From assembly GCA_937942435.1 (NCBI GenBank), contig CALDEM010000009.1, positions 1 through 62,334 of the forward strand: 62,334 nucleotides of DNA, written 5' to 3'. This DNA comes from an uncultured Saprospiraceae bacterium. GTDB taxonomy: Bacteria > Bacteroidota > Bacteroidia > Chitinophagales > Saprospiraceae. The notes beneath the pieces were generated by a model that ran no database searches, was not told the origin of the DNA, and was given only the letters and a program-made list of their open reading frames with translations. The translations under genes and the position numbers were made by a program. Positions 8,804 to 16,553 of this stretch are shown here, in pieces; the stretch's first letter is position 1; the number at the start of each line of letters is the position of its first letter.

Positions 8804-9475
8804 TTATTTCTTAACCCTCTCTTTTACTGGAGTCAAAGCTTGGTTGTTTTGTCTAATCCCAACAATTCCTAAAGTTAAGATTAGAATAAACAAAGCAATT
8901 AGGGCCCATTCTCCCATGGTTGGGATAGCTCCTCCACCAACTCCAACAGCAGGACAAGCTGGGATTCTGATGATTTGGGGATCAGCACCAGCCTCAGCGA
9001 AAGATGTAGCAAATGCATTGCGCAATACAATCTCTGTGTCTTGAGTAGGGTCTCTGATGAACTGAATCTCTATAACACCACTTGCGTCGGCAACAAAAGC
9101 GCCTCTGTCACCTGCAGCTTCATCAAGTGTTGTCAGAACACCATTTGTATTGTTTATTAAGTTGCAATTTCTCAAGTCATTGATTGTGACAGCATCATCG
9201 CCAGCTACCCATGGAGCTCCATCTGCTCTCGTCAAGGTGAGTTTGATTGTATCCAATGCTGGATCTGGATTGTCACAGGCAGGATTATCAACTGCAACAT
9301 TCAATTCGCCATCATAACATTCTGCCTCTGGTGGGTCAGCTCTAGTGGTTGCTGCAGCAGTCGTTGTTGCTGCTGCGTCTGCAACTACTCTGCATCTGAT
9401 TACAATTATTGGATTGCCAGCAAAAGCAACACAGAATTCTGCCATGAATATGGCTATGATTAAAAGCTTTTTCAT
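8804..9475 (-). CDS. Secreted IPTL-CTERM sorting-domain protein
   Basis: This 223-residue protein starts with a signal peptide (MKKLLIIAIFMAEFCVAFAG, cleavage near residue 20). It ends with an IPTL-CTERM tail: IPTMGEW at residues 184-190, a hydrophobic helix, then basic residues. The middle has a low-complexity Ala/Thr stretch (34-45) and several Cys that may form disulfides, with no recognised catalytic motif. The tail is known from surface proteins processed by a dedicated transpeptidase. It is separate from the T9SS signals elsewhere in the window. The gene begins 44 bp after the cyclase gene on the same strand, so the two may share a transcript. Function is unknown; surface or pilus-like structural protein is a guess. 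Confidence 0.8.
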   Translation of the reverse strand: MKKLLIIAIFMAEFCVAFAGNPIIVIRCRVVADAAATTTAAATTRADPPEAECYDGELNVAVDNPACDNPDPALDTIKLTLTRADGAPWVAGDDAVTINDLRNCNLINNTNGVLTTLDEAAGDRGAFVADASGVIEIQFIRDPTQDTEIVLRNAFATSFAEAGADPQIIRIPACPAVGVGGGAIPTMGEWALIALFILILTLGIVGIRQNNQALTPVKERVKK

Positions 9476-9497
9476 TCTTAGATCGATTTAGTTTTAA

Positions 9498-9546
9498 CGA
9501 GAGCGTAATATAATAATAGTTACGAAACTGCTCTCGCAATATTAGA
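9498..9546 (-). other. Inverted repeat/hairpin at the cyclase-IPTL junction
   Basis: CGAGAGC (9498-9504) pairs with GCTCTCG (9540-9546), and inside it CGTAA (9504-9508) faces TTACG (9530-9534). One arm lies in the last codons of the cyclase gene, the other just before the IPTL-CTERM gene. It could form a processing or attenuation hairpin that sets different expression levels of the two genes. The following U-run is weak, so I do not call it a terminator. Confidence 0.4.
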
Positions 9547-11619
9547 TTTCCTTTGTTTTTTATAACTCGTGCACTCGTATATTTCAATCGGAATGGTCTT
9601 TCCTTTAACTGTCAATTCACCTATTGGATTCAGATTGTAGTCCTCGATATCTTTGATTTGAGAGGCAGTATCTTGACTCAAAAGTATGTCTGACTCATAT
9701 TCCTTTGTTGTACTTTCTATACGAGAAGCAGTGTTGACTGTATCGGAGATAAGCGTAGCATCCCAACGTAGATCATCTCCGATGATGCCCATGACCAAAG
9801 GCCCAGTGTGCATACCCATGCCTACTTTGATGGGCTTTATACCTCTTGACTCAAGGATTGTGTTGTATTTGTCTATGTCTTCTTGCATCTGTAGGCAAGC
9901 CATCAATGCGCTTGCAGGGTTATCCTGAAATATGGCCATGATACCATCACCTAAATATTGGCTGATAAATCCCCCATTACGTTCTATGATTGGGCCCATT
10001 CGTTCAGCATACTCCCGCACAAAAGCAAAGTTCTCTTGAGGTGTCATCCCTTCAGAGATAGTCGTGAAGCTTCTTATATCAGTAAATACGACTGTGACTC
10101 CTTTTTCTATTTGGTCACCTAACTTCACATCAGTGATTTTTTCGCGACCTAAGGCGTTTATAAATCCAGTCGGTATAAAGCGAGACATAGCCTTGTTCAT
10201 GTCTTGTTCATACTTTCTAACCTCTTGACGTTTTTTAAATCTCTGTCGAGCAAAAATACCATAAGCAATACCTCCAAAAATCAAAACCCCTAACCATAGC
10301 AAATATTTCTGTCTAGTTAGTTTAGCTTCGTTTTCTAACAACTTAGCTTGGTTTTCTAAATTGGCACTTCGCTCCTCTTCGAGCTCTATGGATTTTTTAG
10401 CTATTTCATATTTTGTTTCTAATTCTTTTTGAGCTTTATCTCTTTCTTCATTTCGGATGGTTTCATGTGCACTGAAGTACTGCTTGTAATACTCAACAGA
10501 GGACTGATAATCTCCTATCATTTCTGCATTTTGGGCTAGTCGCTCATAACTATCTCTTTCTTCTTCTTTAAAACCAATCTTTTGAGACAGACTCAAAGCT
10601 TCTATTAATGACTTTTCAGCGCTACTATTATATCCAAGCTCTTTCAGCGCATTCCCTTTATTAACTAAAGTAAAGGCCATCCCTCTTTGATCTTTAAGCT
10701 CTGTAAAAGATTCATTTGATCGTTTATAAAACTCAAGGGCTTTGCGAAAATCACCCTCTATGAGTTCAAGACTTTTACCATCTGCTTTTTTTTGCTCTCC
10801 GTTCATTCTGAAGGCCTCACCTAAACCATTGTCTATATATCCTCTATAAGTAGACTTTGTATAATCATCATCTATATACTGTAGATCGATTAAGGCTTTT
10901 TCAAAGAAATGACGAGCACTGTCAACTGCATTTAATCTGTTATAACATAGTCCAACATTAAAATATATGGCAGACAGAAGGCCTTGAATTTCCTTGACAT
11001 CTTTTTGTTCCATTTCAGGAAAGAGTTTGATGATTCCCTCTATTTGATTGGCGTATTCAAGGGCTTTCTTTTCGTCGTCTTGCTCTGTCGATAAAGCCAT
11101 TAAGTTTATCAGAGAATAAACAATTCCTACCTTGTCATTAAGAGATTCGGAGTGCGCTATAACTTCTTGATATGTTTGGGCGGCCTCTTCATATTGACTT
11201 CGATGCTGATAGATAGCAGCAAGATTATTCAGGTCATTCGAGACGGCTTCTATATCTTCTAACTGTCTATTGATCTCAACAGCCTTACTTATGTGTGGAA
11301 AGGCTGATTCAGCTTCACCTAAGTATAAATAGTTGCTTCCTAAAGGGCTATGGGACTTTGCGATCATTTTGAGATCACCTATTTTTTCTGCAAGTTTTAG
11401 TTGATCCTTCAGTGTTTTGGTGGCTGCAGACCTATCGACTCTAGCAACATGTTTATTTAGTTGTTGATAGAGCCTAAACTTGGTAGTGTCTATTTTTTCA
11501 ATCGCAATCGCTTCTTTTAAACTGTCTACCTTAGTTTCATAATCATCAGATTGAGCAGATCCCTCACTAGTAAGTGTTACTAAAACGAACAAAAAGAAGA
11601 AGTGCAAAAATCCTTTCAT
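9520..11619 (-). CDS. TPR-containing class III adenylate/guanylate cyclase
   Basis: A signal peptide (first ~22 residues of MKGFLHFFFLFVLVTLTSEG) leads into a periplasmic array of tetratricopeptide repeats (about residues 60-380). A coiled-coil stretch, one membrane helix (about 437-456) and a C-terminal cytosolic class III cyclase domain (about 480-690) follow. The two metal-binding aspartates are D514 (FTDIRSF) and D558 (GDGIMAIF). The SDTVNTASRIE segment supplies the conserved Asn and Arg for catalysis. It should convert ATP (or GTP) to a cyclic nucleotide in response to a periplasmic cue; substrate choice cannot be settled here. The start is the ATG at 11619, which gives a clean signal peptide; an upstream TTG at 11643 is unlikely. 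It is divergent from fdhD and precedes the IPTL-CTERM gene. Confidence 0.9.
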   Translation of the reverse strand: MKGFLHFFFLFVLVTLTSEGSAQSDDYETKVDSLKEAIAIEKIDTTKFRLYQQLNKHVARVDRSAATKTLKDQLKLAEKIGDLKMIAKSHSPLGSNYLYLGEAESAFPHISKAVEINRQLEDIEAVSNDLNNLAAIYQHRSQYEEAAQTYQEVIAHSESLNDKVGIVYSLINLMALSTEQDDEKKALEYANQIEGIIKLFPEMEQKDVKEIQGLLSAIYFNVGLCYNRLNAVDSARHFFEKALIDLQYIDDDYTKSTYRGYIDNGLGEAFRMNGEQKKADGKSLELIEGDFRKALEFYKRSNESFTELKDQRGMAFTLVNKGNALKELGYNSSAEKSLIEALSLSQKIGFKEEERDSYERLAQNAEMIGDYQSSVEYYKQYFSAHETIRNEERDKAQKELETKYEIAKKSIELEEERSANLENQAKLLENEAKLTRQKYLLWLGVLIFGGIAYGIFARQRFKKRQEVRKYEQDMNKAMSRFIPTGFINALGREKITDVKLGDQIEKGVTVVFTDIRSFTTISEGMTPQENFAFVREYAERMGPIIERNGGFISQYLGDGIMAIFQDNPASALMACLQMQEDIDKYNTILESRGIKPIKVGMGMHTGPLVMGIIGDDLRWDATLISDTVNTASRIESTTKEYESDILLSQDTASQIKDIEDYNLNPIGELTVKGKTIPIEIYECTSYKKQRKSNIARAVS

Positions 11620-11673
11620 AGTCGGGATGCGAATGTTATGCAAGTTAAAAATTGTGAGTTAGCTGTGTATCCC

Positions 11674-11681
11674 CAAAAATA
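11674..11681 (-). promoter_or_regulatory. Candidate -7 element (TATTTTTG) for the cyclase gene
   Basis: TATTTTTG on the minus strand fits TAnnTTTG, about 55 bp upstream of the cyclase ATG. It lies in a small palindrome (ATCCC...GGGAT). No clear -33 TTTG is visible at the right distance. Confidence 0.3.
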
Positions 11682-11788
11682 GGGATTGATTACCCTCTCA
11701 TACTCTTTGGCTCATATGTTTTATTGCCATTACTCTAAACGGTGGCTGATTGCCATGTCGTTTCAACTATTTAAAATATCTTGATCTC

Positions 11789-12613
11789 ATGAAAGTTGCA
11801 GAGTGCCTTGACATCCAGAAAGTAGATATATCGGTCTATAATAAAGGAGATGTAAAGCCTGTTTCTGAAGCAATTGCAGTTGAGAGACCTTTAGAGATAC
11901 GCCTCTCCCAGAGTGGTTTGTCTTCTATACAGCTCGCCATAACTATGAGAACACCTGGTGACGATGAAGATCTGGCAAAAGGCTTCCTGTTTTCTGAAGG
12001 GATAATCGACAGCTTAGAGGATATAATTTCTTACTCTGTGGTAAATGTTGACATAATGAATGTCACTTTGAGGAACTCGATTAATTATCAGATCAGCGAT
12101 GTCAAGAGAAGACTATATGTCTCTTCGAGTTGTGGCGTCTGTGGTCAGAAATCTTTGCGAGATTTGGATTTTGATACTAAAAGATTACCCTGGTCATCTA
12201 AGACAATCATAACATCTGAGATCATATTGAGTCTGCCTGATATCATGAGGCTAAATCAGCGCAATTTTAATGAGACGGGTGGCCTTCATGCTGCTGCACT
12301 TTTTGATGTTTCTGGCCAGTTAATGTCTTTACGAGAAGATGTTGGAAGACACAATGCTTTGGACAAGGTGATAGGAGCTAACATACAGCTGGACATGCCA
12401 CAATCAGTCATACTTGTAAGTGGCAGACTGAGCTACGAGTTAGTGCAAAAGGCAGCAATGTTTGGTGCATCAATTCTTGTATCTATAGGCCCTCCGAGTT
12501 CACTGGCCATAGAAACGGCAGATGGAGAAGGAATCACCTTAGTTGGCTTTTTAAAACAAGAGTCCTTCAATATTTATACGCATCCTCACAGGATCAAAAC
12601 GACTAAAGAATAA
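11789..12613 (+). CDS. fdhD: Formate dehydrogenase accessory sulfurtransferase FdhD
   Basis: FdhD passes sulfur from a cysteine desulfurase to the bis-molybdopterin guanine dinucleotide cofactor of formate-dehydrogenase-like enzymes. The conserved SSSCGVCG block has the two working cysteines at C115 and C118. The GGLHAAALFD and REDVGRHNALDKVIG signatures of the family are both present. I chose the ATG at 11789 (274 residues); an in-frame TTG at 11750 would add 13 residues without homology to the family. It ends 3 bp before the start of the molybdopterin oxidoreductase gene, its likely client, so the two form an operon. Confidence 0.93.
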   Translation: MKVAECLDIQKVDISVYNKGDVKPVSEAIAVERPLEIRLSQSGLSSIQLAITMRTPGDDEDLAKGFLFSEGIIDSLEDIISYSVVNVDIMNVTLRNSINYQISDVKRRLYVSSSCGVCGQKSLRDLDFDTKRLPWSSKTIITSEIILSLPDIMRLNQRNFNETGGLHAAALFDVSGQLMSLREDVGRHNALDKVIGANIQLDMPQSVILVSGRLSYELVQKAAMFGASILVSIGPPSSLAIETADGEGITLVGFLKQESFNIYTHPHRIKTTKE

Positions 12614-12616
12614 TCC

Positions 12617-14911
12617 ATGAAAGGTCATAGATACCCTAATGTTACAGATGATTTGAGCTGGGATGTAGCAAAGACTGAGTCTGTTGGGATACCCGCTATC
12701 TGGAATTCGCTTAAACACCTTGGCAAATATGTTGACGTGCCCCAAGCCTTGAAAGCTTCATTGAAGATGAATCAAGAAGGAGGGTTCGATTGTCCGGGAT
12801 GCGCTTGGCCAGACCCTGATGATGACAGATCAAAGCTTGGAGAGTATTGTGAGAACGGTATAAAGGCATTGGCTGAAGAAGCGACAAAAAGGAAAGTAGC
12901 TCCTATCTTTCTGAAAAATCACAGTGTTGCAGAACTCATGACTTGGTCAGAGTATAAGCTAGGCAAGTCAGGACGGATCACACACCCGATGTATCTCGCA
13001 GCAGGAGCAAGTCACTATGTAGAAATATCTTGGGAAGCTGCATTTGAAAAAATTGGAGAACATTTAAAAAATCTCGCAGATCCAAATGAAGCCATCTTCT
13101 ATACAAGCGGAAGAACAAGTAATGAAGCTGCTTTTTTATACGGAGCCTTCGTCCGAGCGTATGGTACTAACAATTTGCCAGACTGCTCTAACATGTGTCA
13201 TGAGTGCAGTGGTTATGCACTCTCCCAGACTTTGGGTATCGGAAAAGGAGCTGTAACCTTAGATGACATTCATCAAGCAGAAGTGGTGATGGTCATCGGT
13301 CAAAATCCTGGTACCAATCATCCACGTATGCTCACAGCCCTCGAAAATTGTAAATTAAATGGAGGGTCTATCATTGCAGTTAACCCATTAAAGGAAGCCG
13401 GATTGATCAACTATTCTAATCCTCAAAAGCCTTTAAGGATATTGAAAGGAGGTGTTGATCTGACAGATCTTTATCTGCAAGTTCAAGTCAATGGTGATGT
13501 AGCACTTTTAAAAGCAATCATGCTTTTGCTGCTGGAAGAGGATGAGAAGAGCGGAGATATAGTTGATCATCAATTTATAAAAGAACACACCCATGGGTAT
13601 GACGATTTTATAAAGGATCTTAAGAAGGAAGATTTTAAAACTTGCGTTTTAGAGTCAGGAGTAGATGAACAACTAATTAGAAATGCGGCTGATGTTATAG
13701 CTAAAAATGATAAGATCATCATTTGTTGGGCGATGGGCGTGACCCAACATGAAAATGGCGTCCAAAATGTCTGTGAGATAGTAAATCTCCTCTTGATGAG
13801 AGGAGCAGTAGGAAAGGCTGGAGCAGGGCCTTGTCCAGTAAGAGGTCATAGCAATGTGCAAGGTGATCGCACGATGGGGATATGGGAGAAGATGCCAGAA
13901 TCTTTTCTTTCTAAATTAGATAAAGCTTTTGATATCACTTCGCCAAGAGAGGAAGGCTATGCGACTGTCCCTGCCATTAAAGCTATGCATGATGGAAAAG
14001 CCAAGGTGTTTTTCGGTATGGGAGGCAACTTTGTCTCGGCAACTCCAGATACCGACTACACAGCAGATGCTTTACGCAGATGTGATCTTACTGTTCATGT
14101 CAGTACAAAGCTCAATCGATCACATTTGGTACATGGGAGAGAAGCGCTGATACTACCGACATTAGGAAGAAGTGAGATTGATGTGCAATCCTCTGGTTAT
14201 CAATTTGTTAGTACAGAAAGCAGCATGGGCATTGTTCAAAATTCTAAAGGAGTTTTGCCACCTAAGTCTGATCATCTCAAGAGCGAAGTTGCGATCATAG
14301 GAGGTCTGGCTCAAGCAACACTTTCAGATAGAGAAGATGTCAATGTTGATTGGCAATCATTTGTAGCTGATTATGATTTGATAAGAGATAAGATTGAAGA
14401 AGTGATACCGGGATTTGATAGATATAACGAAAGAGTTAGAAACGGCCAAGGATTCTATCTGCCCAATGGAGTAAAGGTGAGAGACTTTAAAACAAAAACA
14501 GGTAAGGCTAATTTTACAATAAATCCAAGACCCTTATTAGAATTAGAAGATGGATCTTTTAGGCTCACAACTCTTCGGGCCCATGATCAATATAATACGA
14601 CTCTTTATGGTTTAGACGATAGGTATCGTGGCATCAAGAATGGCCGTGAGATCATCCTGATGAATAAGGCTGATATGGCAGATCATAATCTAAGAGGTGG
14701 TGATGTTGTTGATGTTGTTAGTGACTATGATGGAGTCAAAAGGAAAGTTTCTAATTTTAAAATAGTTCCTTACGATATACCGAGAAGGTGTTTAGGCGCT
14801 TATTTTCCAGAGGCTAACCCTTTGGTTCCTATAGACTTAATCAATCCAGAAACACATACTCCAGTTTCTAAAAACATTATTGTAAAGATTAGACAGGTTG
14901 CGAAGACTTGA
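12617..14911 (+). CDS. FdhF/YdeP-family molybdopterin oxidoreductase
   Basis: This 764-residue protein belongs to the formate-dehydrogenase-H/YdeP branch of the DMSO-reductase superfamily. Near the N-terminus GFDCPGCAWPDP (C59, C62) resembles the iron-sulfur segment of YdeP proteins, with C78 as a possible further ligand. The likely molybdenum ligand is C194 in DCSNMCHEC, the position of Sec/Cys in formate dehydrogenases. The following ECSG contains an additional C197. Cofactor-binding blocks GQNPGTNHPRM, GPCPVRGHSNVQGDR and the C-terminal molydopterin dinucleotide-binding domain (about residues 640-760) follow. There is no signal peptide, so it is cytosolic. YdeP has been tied to acid resistance in E. 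coli; the physiological substrate is unknown. Its last 23 bp overlap the convergent coaE gene. Confidence 0.88.
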   Translation: MKGHRYPNVTDDLSWDVAKTESVGIPAIWNSLKHLGKYVDVPQALKASLKMNQEGGFDCPGCAWPDPDDDRSKLGEYCENGIKALAEEATKRKVAPIFLKNHSVAELMTWSEYKLGKSGRITHPMYLAAGASHYVEISWEAAFEKIGEHLKNLADPNEAIFYTSGRTSNEAAFLYGAFVRAYGTNNLPDCSNMCHECSGYALSQTLGIGKGAVTLDDIHQAEVVMVIGQNPGTNHPRMLTALENCKLNGGSIIAVNPLKEAGLINYSNPQKPLRILKGGVDLTDLYLQVQVNGDVALLKAIMLLLLEEDEKSGDIVDHQFIKEHTHGYDDFIKDLKKEDFKTCVLESGVDEQLIRNAADVIAKNDKIIICWAMGVTQHENGVQNVCEIVNLLLMRGAVGKAGAGPCPVRGHSNVQGDRTMGIWEKMPESFLSKLDKAFDITSPREEGYATVPAIKAMHDGKAKVFFGMGGNFVSATPDTDYTADALRRCDLTVHVSTKLNRSHLVHGREALILPTLGRSEIDVQSSGYQFVSTESSMGIVQNSKGVLPPKSDHLKSEVAIIGGLAQATLSDREDVNVDWQSFVADYDLIRDKIEEVIPGFDRYNERVRNGQGFYLPNGVKVRDFKTKTGKANFTINPRPLLELEDGSFRLTTLRAHDQYNTTLYGLDDRYRGIKNGREIILMNKADMADHNLRGGDVVDVVSDYDGVKRKVSNFKIVPYDIPRRCLGAYFPEANPLVPIDLINPETHTPVSKNIIVKIRQVAKT

Positions 14912-15500
14912 TGTCGATATTCATTAAGTCGATATGTATATTGAGTATTTGCTTGATGAGCGGCCTTTTGCTATTGTTTAGTATGACGTAGTCGGCAAAT
15001 TCTAATTTTTCTTCTTGAGGCAGTTGTTTTTTGATGCGTGCCAAAACTTCTTCATCCGTAGCTTTATCACGTAGCTTGACACGTTCGATTCTAACTTCTA
15101 AATCAGCATGTACGAGGACGACTTTGTCAAAAGATTTAAATGACCCAGTTTCAAATATCAAAGCGCTTTCTTGGATGATATACTTGTGGCTCTGATTAGC
15201 CAGGCACCATTGAGCAAAGTGTTCTCTAACCGCTGGATGTACGATGCCATTCATCTTCGCAAGCAGGAGTTTGTTGCTAAATATTAGAGAAGCAAGATGT
15301 CCTCGATTTAGAGCTCCATCTTCAGTATAACTTTCAGAACCAAATATATCAACGATAGCGCTCTTGACAGTTTCGTCTCTAACCATGATGAGTTTGGCCT
15401 CTATGTCGCTATTATAGATAGGCACGCCCAGTAGAGAAAATATATCCGCGCAGACTGTTTTTCCTACACCGATACCGCCAGTAAGTCCTACTTTGATCAT
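14889..15500 (-). CDS. coaE: Dephospho-CoA kinase
   Basis: This is the last step of coenzyme A synthesis: phosphorylation of the 3'-hydroxyl of dephospho-CoA by ATP. The 203-residue protein opens with the P-loop GGIGVGKT (residues 8-15). The Asp of YNSDIEAK, the HPAVRE motif and the lid arginines around VRIERVKLRD follow. The start is the ATG at 15500; a GTG two codons upstream adds nothing. It follows panB by 42 bp on the same strand, so two CoA-pathway enzymes are paired. Its 3' end overlaps the molybdopterin oxidoreductase gene on the opposite strand by 23 bp. Confidence 0.93.
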   Translation of the reverse strand: MIKVGLTGGIGVGKTVCADIFSLLGVPIYNSDIEAKLIMVRDETVKSAIVDIFGSESYTEDGALNRGHLASLIFSNKLLLAKMNGIVHPAVREHFAQWCLANQSHKYIIQESALIFETGSFKSFDKVVLVHADLEVRIERVKLRDKATDEEVLARIKKQLPQEEKLEFADYVILNNSKRPLIKQILNIHIDLMNIDIKSSQPV

Positions 15501-15542
15501 GTCCACAATTGATTACTCTTCTAATTAATGCCTATATGCACA

Positions 15543-16361
15543 TTAATATTGTTCTTTCTCATTTGGGAAACCGCCAGACTTAACATCAGCGCTATACTCT
15601 TGAGCAGCGCCTTTGATGGTATCGTATAGCTCGAGATAGCGACGCAAGAACCTTGGCTTAAAGTCTTTTGTGATACCTAAGAGATCATGAGTAACCAACA
15701 CTTGCCCATCAGTATGAGGACCGGCTCCGATACCTATGGTTGGTATACTGATGGATTCGCTTACTTCTTTACCCAGTGCCGCAGGGATCTTCTCCAAGAC
15801 AACGGCAAAGCATCCAGTTTCCTCTAAGAGCTTAGCGTCCTCCTTGAGTTTAGTAGCTTCATCCACTTCTTTTGCTCGTACCGTATACGTACCAAACTTG
15901 TATATCGATTGAGGAGTCAAACCCAAATGCCCCATGACCGGTATACCAGCTGACAATATCCTCTTTATTGATTCTACGATCTCCTCGCCTCCTTCGAGCT
16001 TAACCGAGTGGGCACCACTCTCTTTCATGATGCGAATCGCCGAGTCAAGTGCCTTCATGGAGTTACCCTGATATGAACCAAATGGCAAATCCACAACTAC
16101 TAATGACCTCTTGACTGCTCTAATGACAGACTGTGCATGATATATCATCTGATCTAAGGTGATCGGTAGCGTAGTCTCATGACCTGCCATGACATTGGAT
16201 GCACTATCCCCGACTAATAGCATATCGATACCTGCTTCATCAAGTATACGAGCCATAGAGTAATCGTATGCCGTAAGCATAGATATCTTTTCTCCTTGAG
16301 TTTTCATATTACGTATGACATGTGTGGTCATGCGCTTCACTTCCTTAACTGCTGCTGACAT
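15543..16361 (-). CDS. panB: 3-methyl-2-oxobutanoate hydroxymethyltransferase (ketopantoate hydroxymethyltransferase)
   Basis: PanB makes ketopantoate from 2-oxoisovalerate and methylene-tetrahydrofolate, the first committed step to pantothenate. The 272-residue protein shows the family blocks [27 protein letters not shown] (metal-binding Asp around D52), [16 protein letters not shown] and [14 protein letters not shown]. Length fits the family. It is divergent from dnaK, with a 9-bp inverted repeat between them, and lies upstream of coaE on the same strand. Confidence 0.95.
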   Translation of the reverse strand: MSAAVKEVKRMTTHVIRNMKTQGEKISMLTAYDYSMARILDEAGIDMLLVGDSASNVMAGHETTLPITLDQMIYHAQSVIRAVKRSLVVVDLPFGSYQGNSMKALDSAIRIMKESGAHSVKLEGGEEIVESIKRILSAGIPVMGHLGLTPQSIYKFGTYTVRAKEVDEATKLKEDAKLLEETGCFAVVLEKIPAALGKEVSESISIPTIGIGAGPHTDGQVLVTHDLLGITKDFKPRFLRRYLELYDTIKGAAQEYSADVKSGGFPNEKEQY

Positions 16362-16376
16362 TTATGATGGTTTTAT

Positions 16377-16423
16377 GGCAGTCAAAATAGCTGATTTCTT
16401 TTAGTACTGACATATTGACTGCC
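16377..16423. promoter_or_regulatory. Inverted repeat in the panB-dnaK divergent region
   Basis: GGCAGTCAA (16377-16385) and TTGACTGCC (16415-16423) form a perfect 9-bp inverted repeat with 29 nt between arms. It begins 15 bp upstream of the panB start. It could be an operator with two half-sites or a hairpin in the panB leader. A T-run follows on the plus strand, but no plus-strand gene ends here, so a terminator is unlikely. Confidence 0.4.
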
Positions 16424-16485
16424 TTTTTGTCATATTAATAATTGTAATCATGAATAAACGACAGGCCAAACGTACAAAAAATGTG

Positions 16486-16501
16486 TTGGCACATGGATTG
16501 A
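16486..16501 (+). promoter_or_regulatory. Sigma-54-like -24/-12 element upstream of dnaK
   Basis: TTGGCACATGGATTGA has the GG of a -24 box and TTG of a -12 box at the correct 12-nt phasing (consensus TTGGCACG-N4-TTGC). The invariant C of the -12 GC is replaced by A. The dnaK ATG is 53 bp downstream. This would put dnaK under RpoN-like control, but one key mismatch makes it tentative. Confidence 0.3.
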
Positions 16502-16553
16502 CTACTGTAAGGAGTATTCATTCATTTCAGTAAAAAAGAGAAATCAATATACA

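Noticed and set aside
12617-14911. Selenocysteine in the FdhF-like enzyme
   Set aside because: The ligand position is a normal Cys codon and there is no in-frame TGA.
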